Source: JAPHTQ01 sp050302275
Lineage (GTDB): Bacteria; Pseudomonadota; Gammaproteobacteria; Thiohalomonadales; Thiohalomonadaceae
Direction: 5' to 3'
DNA: 15,921 bases
NCBI GenBank assembly: GCA_050302275.1
Contig: JBNLAT010000056.1
Location: forward strand, 1 to 15,921
Below, in pieces: positions 5,788-12,672 of the stretch. The position numbers and the translations under genes were made by a program. The notes beneath the pieces were generated by a model. It was not told the origin of the DNA. It did no database searches and saw nothing but the letters and a program-made list of their open reading frames with translations. Numbering within the stretch: position 1 is the stretch's first letter; each line of letters opens with the position of its first letter.

Positions 5788-8154
5788 TTATGAGGTCAGG
5801 CTGGCGAACAGTGCCGGTAGTTTTTCCGGCAGCCGGTCGACGTGATCGACAATGGTGTAATTGGTCGCGCCGAAGATACGTTTCACGTAGTGGTCGGCAT
5901 CGGCGTCTAGCGTCAGGCAGTAACTCATCACGCCTTTGCTATACAGCTCTTCCACCGCCTTACGGGTATCGTGACGCAGGTGTTGCGGATCGCGCTCGTC
6001 GATGTCGGCGGGCGCACCGTCGGTGACAACCAGTAGCAACTTGCGTCGCTCAGGCTGTTTCAGCAGATGGTGTCCGGCATGACGCATCGCCGCGCCCATG
6101 CGGGTAGAGAGTCCGCCCTTCATTCCGGCCAGACGACTCTTCGCCTCATCGTCCCAACGCTGATTGAAATCCTTGAAGCGAAAGTACTGCACATCGTGGC
6201 GACCATCCGAGGCAAAGCCGTGGATGGCGAAGGGATCGCCGATACCGTTGATCGCCGTGGCTACCAGTGTTGCCGCTTCGCGGGTCAGATCGAGAATCGT
6301 CTTCGACTCTTCGTCGCCTTTGTCGATGTGATCGTTGGTCGATTCGGAAAGGTCCAGCAGCACAGTCACCGCCAGATCGCGATTCTTGATCACGTTACGC
6401 ATGGTGATGCGCGGACTCGGCTGCTCGCCCATGCGTATCGCCACCATCGCGTCGACCGCGGCATTGATATCCACTTCGTCGCCATCTTCCAGATTGCGCT
6501 GCCGTTGTACGCCCTGCGGTGCCAGCAGATCGATAATGCGACGGATCTGGTAGGCCACCGGTTTGTATTCGCTGAGGATCTCGTCGACCTGTTCCGGGTT
6601 GCCGCGTGCCGGTCGGCGCTCATACAGCGTGGCCCAGTCGGGACGGAACAGCTGCACCTGATAGTCCCACTCCTGATAGTGGAACGGTGCGGAGATTGGC
6701 TCCTTGCCCCACATAGCGTTAAAGCTGGTGGTCGCCTCGCCCGCATCTTCGTATGGCATGAACTCAGTGGCGCAGACCCAGATCTCCTGGGCATCGTCAC
6801 CGGCCAGTTCGCAATCGACCTCGTTGGCCATCTCCACTGCGCTGACATACTTGCGCACCTGACGCTGGCTGGCAGGCAGGTACTCTTCGCCATGCAGCGC
6901 ACGGTCGAATTCATCCATCGACCAGACAAAACGGTTGTCGTCACGATAGGCGATACGGAAAGAGTTGAGCACACGCAGACTCGGCACCGCCTTGCGTGCG
7001 CTAAGCAGATTGAACAGCTCCAGACCGATGTGCCAACTGAAACTGTTTTCCAGTCGGTTGTGGGCGATGTTGGCGTGGAACTTCTGTGCGATGGCATCGA
7101 GTTCCGCATCGCCACTCTGCACACTGCTATCGAGCAGCATGTGGGCGATCTTCTCGACCAGCTCCACGGTTTCATGTTCAACGGCTGTGGTCGGTTGCAG
7201 CGAAAGCAGCGTGCCCCACAGTTTTTTCAGGCCGGGAAAATCGTTAACCGCGCAGTACTCGACCCGCGCATCCTCGGCCAGGGCGATGAAAAACATCTGC
7301 GCCGGAGACAACTGTTCGGCAGAGATCGCACGGCGGCTGTAGTGAATGTGTGCCGCCAGGTGGGCACACTGGGCGCGATAGAGTTCCAGCCCGGAGACGA
7401 GCTCTTCGCCGTCGCGTTTGATCGGGTCGACCGCATCGGGCAGGTGCAGCACATGCTGTTCGATATAGGGACGGAAGCCTTCGTAATCAGCAGAAGTCGG
7501 ACGCAGGAAAAAGTCGCGCCCCCACAGTGCACGCAAGTAGTAGTTAAGCTTGCGCTGGCTGTCGATGAACAGCGTACCGCGACGCTCCTTTTGCAGCATC
7601 TTTTTGCTGTCTGCCGTTTCCAGGGCGAAATACTTCACCAGATTCGGCAGGTCGCGACGATACGCTTCCGCACCGAAGGAAGACCAACGCTTGAGTCCAC
7701 TGAGGGTCAGTTTGGAAAGCAGCTCATCGATGTTGGAGAGCATCGGACGCAGGCCGCGTGCAGCACGGGCGGATAGTTGATGAATCAACGCCAGATAGCC
7801 GCGCAGCAGTTCCGGATCGCCAAGACGACGCGCCGCGGTCGGCAGTGAGGAAAACAGCATGGCGATGACTTCGCCAGAGGTCATGGACGAGAGTTTCATC
7901 GCCGCGTGAATGCAGTCGCTGATAATGTCTTCGCCGCACTCTTTAACCACCAGCGGCATCTCTTCCAGATAGGCGATAACCAGATCGGAACCGCGACCCA
8001 GTTTGCACAGGCCACGACCGCCGTCGAGATACTCTTCCAGACCGGCAGGCGACATCACCCGCGCCGCTTCGTGGAAAGTCGATTCAAGAACCGCCCTTAC
8101 CTCTGGCGCCGTTTCGGCGAACTGCTCTCTGTAGTCCTCGAAGTTAATCGTCAT
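5788..8154 (-). CDS. cbbO: RuBisCO activase adaptor subunit CbbO (von Willebrand factor A protein)
   Basis: A 788-residue protein. With the AAA+ hexamer CbbQ it forms the CbbQO activase, which pulls inhibitory sugar phosphates from RuBisCO; the CbbO VWA domain binds RuBisCO and links it to the motor. The VWA domain is at about 593-788, with the MIDAS metal site complete: DLSES (Asp601, Ser603, Ser605), Thr684 in GLSTRMG and Asp712 in VTDGAP. The N-terminal 590 residues are the long, mostly helical CbbO-specific part. Length is normal for the family. The start at 8154 has only a modest AGG some ten bases upstream and lies 33 bases after cbbQ, so coupling to cbbQ is likely. NorD proteins share this layout, but the cbb setting settles the assignment. 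Confidence 0.93.
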   Translation of the reverse strand: MTINFEDYREQFAETAPEVRAVLESTFHEAARVMSPAGLEEYLDGGRGLCKLGRGSDLVIAYLEEMPLVVKECGEDIISDCIHAAMKLSSMTSGEVIAMLFSSLPTAARRLGDPELLRGYLALIHQLSARAARGLRPMLSNIDELLSKLTLSGLKRWSSFGAEAYRRDLPNLVKYFALETADSKKMLQKERRGTLFIDSQRKLNYYLRALWGRDFFLRPTSADYEGFRPYIEQHVLHLPDAVDPIKRDGEELVSGLELYRAQCAHLAAHIHYSRRAISAEQLSPAQMFFIALAEDARVEYCAVNDFPGLKKLWGTLLSLQPTTAVEHETVELVEKIAHMLLDSSVQSGDAELDAIAQKFHANIAHNRLENSFSWHIGLELFNLLSARKAVPSLRVLNSFRIAYRDDNRFVWSMDEFDRALHGEEYLPASQRQVRKYVSAVEMANEVDCELAGDDAQEIWVCATEFMPYEDAGEATTSFNAMWGKEPISAPFHYQEWDYQVQLFRPDWATLYERRPARGNPEQVDEILSEYKPVAYQIRRIIDLLAPQGVQRQRNLEDGDEVDINAAVDAMVAIRMGEQPSPRITMRNVIKNRDLAVTVLLDLSESTNDHIDKGDEESKTILDLTREAATLVATAINGIGDPFAIHGFASDGRHDVQYFRFKDFNQRWDDEAKSRLAGMKGGLSTRMGAAMRHAGHHLLKQPERRKLLLVVTDGAPADIDERDPQHLRHDTRKAVEELYSKGVMSYCLTLDADADHYVKRIFGATNYTIVDHVDRLPEKLPALFASLTS

Positions 8155-8187
8155 GGCTGCTTACCTGAAAAGCGATGACCTTTACGG

Positions 8188-9000
8188 TTAAGAAACAAAA
8201 AACGTCTGTACCGCCGCCTCCAGCGTTTCACGCATGTCCGGATCGTCGGTTAACGGATTCACCAGGGTCATGTGGCAGGCGGCCAGCGGTTCGACCCCTT
8301 CGGCGATCATGCTGCCCGCGTAGACCAGCAGACGGGTGGAAATCCCCTCGTCCAGGCCATGCCCTTTCAGGTTGCGGGCACGGTGCGCGATCTGCACCAG
8401 CTTGCCTGCGGTGTCGGCATCGATACCCGCTTCGCGAGCGACGATCTCGGTTTCGCTCTGCGCATCGGGGTAGTCGAAGTTGAGCGCACCGAAGCGCTGC
8501 TTGGTCGACTGCTTCAGATCTTTCATCAATGACTGGTAACCGGGGTTGTAGGAGATCACCAGTTGGAAATCGGGATGGGCTTCGATCAGTTCGCCCTTCT
8601 TGTCGAGCGGCAGGGTGCGACGGTGATCGGTCAGCGGGTGGATCACCACGGTGGTGTCCTGTCTCGCTTCGACCACTTCGTCGAGGTAACAGATGGCGCC
8701 CATGCGTGCCGCTAAAGTGAGCGGACCGTCCTGCCAGCGGGTGCCGTCTTTGTCCAATAGAAAACGTCCCACCAGATCCGAGGCGGTCATGTCTTCGTTA
8801 CAGGCGACAGTGATCAGTGGCTTGCCCAGTTTCCACGCCATGTATTCGACAAAGCGTGATTTACCGCAGCCGGTCGGACCTTTCAGCATCATCGGCATGC
8901 GTCGTGCGTAGGCCTTTTCGTAGAGCGTGACCTCGCTGCCCACCGGTTTGTAGAAGGGCTCCTTTTTGATCTGGTATTGCCCAATCGTCATGTCGCTCAT
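8188..9000 (-). CDS. cbbQ: RuBisCO activase AAA+ motor CbbQ
   Basis: A 270-residue MoxR-type AAA+ ATPase. It works as a hexamer with CbbO to remodel inhibited RuBisCO in an ATP-dependent way. Walker A is GPTGCGKS (residues 41-48), Walker B is ICYLDEVVEA (about 103-112), followed by a sensor region SYNPGYQ and an arginine-finger candidate in KQRFGAL. The length is typical for CbbQ/NirQ/NorQ; its place between cbbS and cbbO identifies it as CbbQ rather than NorQ. The start at 9000 follows AGGACAGGAC; an ATG three codons inside is also possible. The gene lies behind the hairpin at 9028-9057, so its transcription is probably lower than that of cbbLS. Confidence 0.95.
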   Translation of the reverse strand: MSDMTIGQYQIKKEPFYKPVGSEVTLYEKAYARRMPMMLKGPTGCGKSRFVEYMAWKLGKPLITVACNEDMTASDLVGRFLLDKDGTRWQDGPLTLAARMGAICYLDEVVEARQDTTVVIHPLTDHRRTLPLDKKGELIEAHPDFQLVISYNPGYQSLMKDLKQSTKQRFGALNFDYPDAQSETEIVAREAGIDADTAGKLVQIAHRARNLKGHGLDEGISTRLLVYAGSMIAEGVEPLAACHMTLVNPLTDDPDMRETLEAAVQTFFVS

Positions 9001-9027
9001 TGTCCTGTCCTTTTCGTTCTGATTCGG

Positions 9028-9057
9028 AAAAAAGCCCCCGTCGGGAGGCGACGGGGG
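9028..9057 (-). terminator. Intra-operon terminator/attenuator between cbbS and cbbQ
   Basis: On the minus strand CCCCCGTCG pairs perfectly with CGACGGGGG across a five-base loop, then comes C and six Ts. This is a textbook intrinsic terminator. It stands 26 bases after the cbbS stop and 28 bases before the cbbQ start, in a gap of 82 bases without another obvious promoter. Partial read-through would give abundant RuBisCO and less activase; the 3' hairpin may also protect the cbbLS message. Confidence 0.88.
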
Positions 9058-9082
9058 AAATCAGCACGTTCTTCGTTTACGC

Positions 9083-9439
9083 TCAGACCGCCTTGCCGCG
9101 GAAGACCACCATCTCGGCACCTTTGGACTGGGCGTAGTTGTCGTAACCGACCAGTCGTACATGGTTGCCGGGGTGTGCCTTGTGGCACGCTTCCGCTTCA
9201 CCAAGGATGCGGTCGACGTCGGTCTCGCCGAACATCGGCAGCTTCCACATGTACCAGTAGTGGCTACGTGCATTTTCAGGCTCAGTATGCTCGATACCGG
9301 GGTTCCAGCCCTTGCTGACGATGTATTCAACCTGCTGGCGAATACGGGCGTCGTCCATCTCTGTGAGATAGGAGAAGGTCTCGAACTTGCGGCTCGCCGT
9401 GTCGCTCAGACTTGATGTGTAATCCTGCATGTCGCTCAT
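9083..9439 (-). CDS. cbbS: RuBisCO form I small subunit
   Basis: A 118-residue small subunit that caps the octameric core of form I RuBisCO and raises catalytic performance. Typical features are the N-terminal TFSYLTEMDD segment, IRQQVEYIVSKGW, a conserved tract with HYWYMWKLPMFGETD (about residues 60-74) and the C-terminal HVRLVGYDNYAQSKG. The start at 9439 is supported by AGAGGA seven bases upstream. The gene is separated from cbbL by an unusually long 131 bases holding an inverted-repeat element, and from cbbQ by an attenuator hairpin. The cbbLSQO order is that of the non-carboxysomal IAq type; no carboxysome genes follow. Confidence 0.97.
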   Translation of the reverse strand: MSDMQDYTSSLSDTASRKFETFSYLTEMDDARIRQQVEYIVSKGWNPGIEHTEPENARSHYWYMWKLPMFGETDVDRILGEAEACHKAHPGNHVRLVGYDNYAQSKGAEMVVFRGKAV

Positions 9440-9467
9440 GATTCAGTCCTCTTTAATTCGATTGAGA

Positions 9468-9554
9468 AACCGCCAAGTGCGCGAAGTACGCAAAGTTGAA
9501 AACCCTTCAAGATACCGATCTCATACTTCGCGAAACTTCGTGTACTTTGCGGTT
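9468..9554. repeat. Long imperfect inverted-repeat element between cbbL and cbbS
   Basis: Arms at 9468-9496 and 9525-9554 are complementary along nearly 30 bases: the outer 20 pair at 17 positions, from AACCGCCAAG at the left to CTTTGCGGTT at the right, with a 28-base loop. Inner parts repeat the GCGAAGT/ACTTCGCG motif. The build (AACCGC-AAAG ends, a GCGAAG core) is like short palindromic intergenic repeats scattered in many proteobacteria. In the cbbL-cbbS message it would fold into a long hairpin that ends about 28 bases before the cbbS start codon. Confidence 0.75.
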
Positions 9555-9570
9555 AGATCGATGTCGTCAT

Positions 9571-10989
9571 TTATCTATGCGCGACATCCAATTTATCTAC
9601 TGTGTCGAACTCGAACTTGATCTCCTTCCAGGTCTCCATCGCCATCTTCAGCTCGGGGCTGTTTTCGGCAGCGGCGGTCAGGATCTCTTTGCCCTCTTTC
9701 TCCAGTTCACGACCCTGGTTGCGTGCTTCGACGCAGGCCTCAAGGGCAACCCGGTTGGCGGCTGCACCGGCAGCGTTGCCCCACGGGTGACCGAGTGTGC
9801 CGCCACCGAACTGCAGAACCGAGTCGTCACCGAAGATGGATACCAGTGCCGGCATGTGCCAGACGTGGATACCGCCTGAGGCAACTGGCAGTACGCCGGG
9901 CATCGCGCCCCAGTCCTGGTCGAACATGATTCCGCGGCTGCGGTCTTCCTTGATGTAGGAATCGCGCATCAGGTCGATCCAGCCGAGGGTGGCTTCACGG
10001 TCGCCTTCCAGCTTGCCCACCACGGTACCGGAGTGCAGATGGTCGCCACCGGAGAGGCGCAGCGCCTTGGTCAGTACACGGAAGTGGATACCGTGGTTCG
10101 GGTTACGGTCGAGTACCGCGTGCATCGCACGGTGGATGTGCAACAGAATGCCGTTGTCGCGACACCACTGAGCCAGACCGGTGTTGGCGGTAAAGCCGCC
10201 GGTCAGGTAGTCGTGCATGATGATCGGTGCGCCCAACTCTTTGGCGAACTCGGCACGCTTGTACATCTCTTCCGGGGTCGGCGCAGTCACGTTGAGATAG
10301 TGACCCTTGCGTTCGCCGGTCTCGGCTTCGGCTTTGTGGATCGCTTCCATGACGAACTCGAAACGGTGGTTCCAGCGCATGAACGGCTGGGAGTTTACGT
10401 TCTCGTCGTCCTTGGTGAAGTCGAGACCACCACGCAGACATTCGTACACGGCACGACCGTAGTTCTTGGCGGAGAGACCCAGCTTCGGCTTGATGGTGCA
10501 GCCCAGCAGCGGACGACCGTATTTGTTCATGCGGTCGCGCTCCACCTGAATACCGTTCGGCGGACCGTTACAGGTCATGACGTAGGCCAGCGGGACGCGG
10601 ATGTCTTCCAGACGCAGGGCGCGGACCGCCTTGAAGCCGAAGACGTTACCCACCAGCGAGGTGAAGACGTTCACTACGGAACCTTCCTCGAACAGGTCGA
10701 TGGGATAGGCGATGAAGGCGTAGAAGGCTTCATCGTTGCCCGGTACGTCTTCAATGGCGTAGGCACGACCTTTGTAGTGGTCGAGATCGGTTAACAGATC
10801 GGTCCACACCGTGGTCCAGGTGCCGGTAGAGGACTCAGCGGCTACCGCGGCGGCAGCCTCCTCGCGTGGCACCCCTTCCTGGGGAGTGATCTTGAAACAG
10901 GCAAGGAAGTCGGTGTCCTTGGGGGTGTACTCGGGCATCCAGTACGTTTCACGATACTCTTTCACGCCCGCTTGGTAGGTCTTAGCCAT
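9571..10989 (-). CDS. cbbL: RuBisCO form I large subunit (IA type)
   Basis: A 472-residue catalytic subunit of ribulose-1,5-bisphosphate carboxylase/oxygenase, the CO2-fixing enzyme of the Calvin cycle. The active site is complete: TIKPK with Lys167 and Lys169, GLDFTKDDE with the carbamylated Lys193 and magnesium ligands Asp195 and Glu196, HIHRAMH (284-290), and loop 6 VGKLEGD with Lys326. Sequence style and the cbbQ-cbbO neighbours point to form IA, non-carboxysomal (IAq). The start at 10989 is backed by AGAGGAG seven bases upstream. It is the first gene of the operon, read divergently from cbbR across a 163-base control region, and so should be switched on by CbbR when RuBP or other metabolite signals indicate autotrophic growth. 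Confidence 0.98.
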   Translation of the reverse strand: MAKTYQAGVKEYRETYWMPEYTPKDTDFLACFKITPQEGVPREEAAAAVAAESSTGTWTTVWTDLLTDLDHYKGRAYAIEDVPGNDEAFYAFIAYPIDLFEEGSVVNVFTSLVGNVFGFKAVRALRLEDIRVPLAYVMTCNGPPNGIQVERDRMNKYGRPLLGCTIKPKLGLSAKNYGRAVYECLRGGLDFTKDDENVNSQPFMRWNHRFEFVMEAIHKAEAETGERKGHYLNVTAPTPEEMYKRAEFAKELGAPIIMHDYLTGGFTANTGLAQWCRDNGILLHIHRAMHAVLDRNPNHGIHFRVLTKALRLSGGDHLHSGTVVGKLEGDREATLGWIDLMRDSYIKEDRSRGIMFDQDWGAMPGVLPVASGGIHVWHMPALVSIFGDDSVLQFGGGTLGHPWGNAAGAAANRVALEACVEARNQGRELEKEGKEILTAAAENSPELKMAMETWKEIKFEFDTVDKLDVAHR

Positions 10990-11066
10990 CGCTTTGCTCC
11001 TCTTTAAGCTACCTTTGAAACTGGCCAGTCATTCCTGACCGGGTTGGTTGGTTAACTCACGATTGC

Positions 11067-11095
11067 AATTTAGCGAAATGGCCAAATAATGGAAA
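11067..11095 (-). promoter_or_regulatory. Candidate cbbL promoter
   Basis: On the minus strand TTTCCA and TAAATT stand 17 bases apart, about 80 bases upstream of the cbbL ATG. Each hexamer is only a partial match (3/6 and 4/6), as expected for an activator-dependent promoter. The left TAA-N7-TAA box overlaps its -35, in a position where CbbR could contact RNA polymerase. Other pairs in this AT-rich gap are possible. Confidence 0.3.
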
Positions 11096-11099
11096 TTAA
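11087..11099 (+). promoter_or_regulatory. CbbR box candidate 1 (TAA-N7-TAA)
   Basis: TAATGGAAATTAA fits the TNA-N7-TNA core described for CbbR exactly. It lies in the cbbR-cbbL intergenic region, next to the proposed cbbL promoter, and its centre is 32 bp (about three DNA turns) from the second box. Confidence 0.55.
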
Positions 11100-11118
11100 T
11101 AGTAAAAATGAGGCACAT

Positions 11119-11131
11119 TAACGATCATTAA
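11119..11131 (+). promoter_or_regulatory. CbbR box candidate 2 (TAA-N7-TAA)
   Basis: TAACGATCATTAA fits TNA-N7-TNA and also T-N11-A. It sits within a 16-bp perfect-armed palindrome, ATTAA-N6-TTAAT (11117-11132), 20 bp before the cbbR start codon. A site here is well placed for cbbR autorepression and for anchoring CbbR next to box 1. Confidence 0.6.
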
Positions 11132-11152
11132 TGGCCTGGAGGTGTTCTGGAA

Positions 11153-12076
11153 ATGATTCGAGCAACCCTGCAGCAATTACGGGTGTTTCAGGCTGTAGCC
11201 CAGCTACGCAGCTATACCCGTGCGGCCGAAGCGATTCACCTCACCCAGCCCGGTGTCTCGATTCAGGTCAAACGACTGGAAGAAATTCTGGGCGTTACTC
11301 TGTTCGAAAAGATGGGCAATCAGGTCTATCTCACCGCCGAGGGCGAGGCCCTCCTCAAAACCTGCAACGATATGTTCGAGCGACTGGGCCAATTCGAGGA
11401 AGAGCTGAAAGAGATGCATGGCGAGGTCTCCGGCCCGCTGAAACTGGCGGCGGTGACCACGGCCAAATACTTCCTGCCACAATACCTGGGCGCCTTCCTG
11501 CGTGAGTACCCCAAGGTGGTGCCGCAGCTCAAGGCGAGTAACCGCGAGCGGATACTGGAACGACTGGATGCCAACGAGGACGACCTCTACATCATGGCCA
11601 CCCTGCCCAAGGGCGGGGATTATGAAGCGCACGACTTCCTGGATGATGAACTGGTGATCTTTGCCCACCCGGATCACCCACTGGCTGGAAAACAACAGAT
11701 CAAACCGGAAGCGTTGATCGGCGAACGGATCATCGCCCGCGAGGCGGGTTCCGGTATTCGTATGACCTACGAGGCGATGCTGGCGGAACAGAATATCGCA
11801 ATTGAACCTTATATGGAGCTGGGTAGCGGCGAGGCGATCAAACAGGCGGTGATGTCCGGGATCGGCATCGGTGTACTTTCCGGCTACAGCCTGTCGCTAG
11901 AACTGGAGACGGGACGACTGGTGAAACTCAATGTGGAAGGCTTCCCATTAAAACGACGCTGGTATGCGGTGCACCGCAAGGGCAAACACCTGTCGCGGGT
12001 AGCGAAGACGTTCCTGGATTATTTGCAGACCTATCGATTAGGGGATGAGATGAATGAGAGTGTTGAGAATGCCTAA
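11153..12076 (+). CDS. cbbR: LysR-type regulator CbbR
   Basis: A 307-residue LysR-family transcription factor that controls Calvin-cycle genes in response to metabolites such as RuBP, phosphoenolpyruvate or NADPH. The winged helix-turn-helix occupies about residues 3-62 (LQQLRVFQAVAQLRSYTRAA, then TQPGVSIQVKRLE) and the periplasmic-binding-like effector domain about 92-295. It is the only plus-strand gene here and is divergent from cbbL, the classical arrangement for cbbR. GGAGG lies ten bases before ATG 11153. Its TAA stop overlaps the stop of the convergent hemerythrin gene, with no terminator in between. The DNA-binding helix and position make CbbR the natural reading; the effector cannot be told from sequence. 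Confidence 0.95.
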   Translation: MIRATLQQLRVFQAVAQLRSYTRAAEAIHLTQPGVSIQVKRLEEILGVTLFEKMGNQVYLTAEGEALLKTCNDMFERLGQFEEELKEMHGEVSGPLKLAAVTTAKYFLPQYLGAFLREYPKVVPQLKASNRERILERLDANEDDLYIMATLPKGGDYEAHDFLDDELVIFAHPDHPLAGKQQIKPEALIGERIIAREAGSGIRMTYEAMLAEQNIAIEPYMELGSGEAIKQAVMSGIGIGVLSGYSLSLELETGRLVKLNVEGFPLKRRWYAVHRKGKHLSRVAKTFLDYLQTYRLGDEMNESVENA

Positions 12077-12504
12077 GGCATGTAATTCGGAGGATATTGC
12101 TCAACGTAAGACTTAAGCTTCATGTCCTCCTGAAGCACATGGTGCAAAAGCCAGTCTCGCAACAACTCGGTTAATTGTGGCGCCTTATGTGCAAGCATTG
12201 CCAGGTCATCGATGCCGAGTATCTGCTCCTTAATCTCCTGAAGACGGCTCACCAGTTGCTGGTGTTCATGTTTGTGTTCGTCATACCGAGGGTATTTGAT
12301 CGCGAGTTGTATCTTCTCTTCACGCTTGAAGTGGATTTCCGTGTAGCTTTCCAGCTCGTCCAGCGCGACTTTGATATTGGCAACCTTCTCACCGGGGGCC
12401 ATTAACGCCAGCTCAATCATATTGATCATGCAGATCAAAAGACGGTGGTCCATATCGATAATGTGATTACCGATGCTCATCTTGTCACGCCACACTATTG
12501 GCAT
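12073..12504 (-). CDS. Bacteriohemerythrin (di-iron O2-binding protein)
   Basis: A 143-residue single-domain hemerythrin, probably cytoplasmic. All seven expected ligands of the di-iron site are present: His20 (in IIDMDH), His58 and Glu62 (HFKREE), His77 and His81 (HKHEH), His122 and Asp127 (HVLQED). The opening W5...IGN..ID.DH is the usual bacterial form. Such proteins bind O2 reversibly; roles reported for relatives are oxygen storage, delivery or sensing. Next to nif and RuBisCO genes, lowering free O2 for nitrogenase or around RuBisCO is an attractive but unproven role. GGAG lies eight bases before the ATG at 12504. The gene ends tail-to-tail with cbbR, the stop codons sharing CTAA, and has an inverted repeat upstream that could be an operator. 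Confidence 0.92.
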   Translation of the reverse strand: MPIVWRDKMSIGNHIIDMDHRLLICMINMIELALMAPGEKVANIKVALDELESYTEIHFKREEKIQLAIKYPRYDEHKHEHQQLVSRLQEIKEQILGIDDLAMLAHKAPQLTELLRDWLLHHVLQEDMKLKSYVEQYPPNYMP

Positions 12505-12546
12505 TTCTCGGACTCCGGCTGGGGTTATTAATCCCCATCTTCATCC

Positions 12547-12570
12547 GTAAATCATAGGGGGTATGATTAC
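12547..12570 (-). promoter_or_regulatory. Inverted repeat upstream of the hemerythrin gene (operator candidate)
   Basis: The minus strand has AATCATA-CCCCC-TATGATT, perfect 7-bp arms around five Cs, extending outward with one bulged base to GTAATCATA / TATGATTTAC. It lies about 43 bases before the start codon, where a regulator would act on the promoter. It is not an FNR box (TTGAT-N4-ATCAA). The tight 5-base spacer also allows an RNA hairpin. Confidence 0.5.
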
Positions 12571-12616
12571 CCTGATATTATGGGCTGACGAAGCTAAATG
12601 TGGAAGGTTTTCGGCT

Positions 12617-12647
12617 CAAAAAATGAAAGGGCTACAATAGCCCTTTC
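12617..12647 (-). terminator. Terminator of the lipoprotein gene
   Basis: GAAAGGGCTA and TAGCCCTTTC form a perfect ten-base-pair stem with a three-base loop (12625-12647). On the minus strand it is followed by ATTTTTTG, the T-tract of an intrinsic terminator, 25 bases after the stop of the lipoprotein gene. On the plus strand no T-tract follows, so the direction is clear. It separates the lipoprotein gene from the hemerythrin gene. Confidence 0.85.
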
Positions 12648-12672
12648 ATAAGAAGCTTAATCATACTGAATA

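Noticed and set aside
6067..7776. 569-codon open frame on the plus strand opposite cbbO
   Set aside because: It is a frame mirror of the cbbO coding strand: no known domain, odd composition, and cbbO itself has complete VWA motifs.
9468..9554. CRISPR-like or tRNA-like repeat between cbbL and cbbS
   Set aside because: Only one pair of inverted arms, no repeated spacer units and no cloverleaf; it is a single hairpin element.
10033..10794. 253-codon plus-strand frame opposite cbbL
   Set aside because: Shadow of cbbL; no recognisable domain and the cbbL active site is complete on the other strand.
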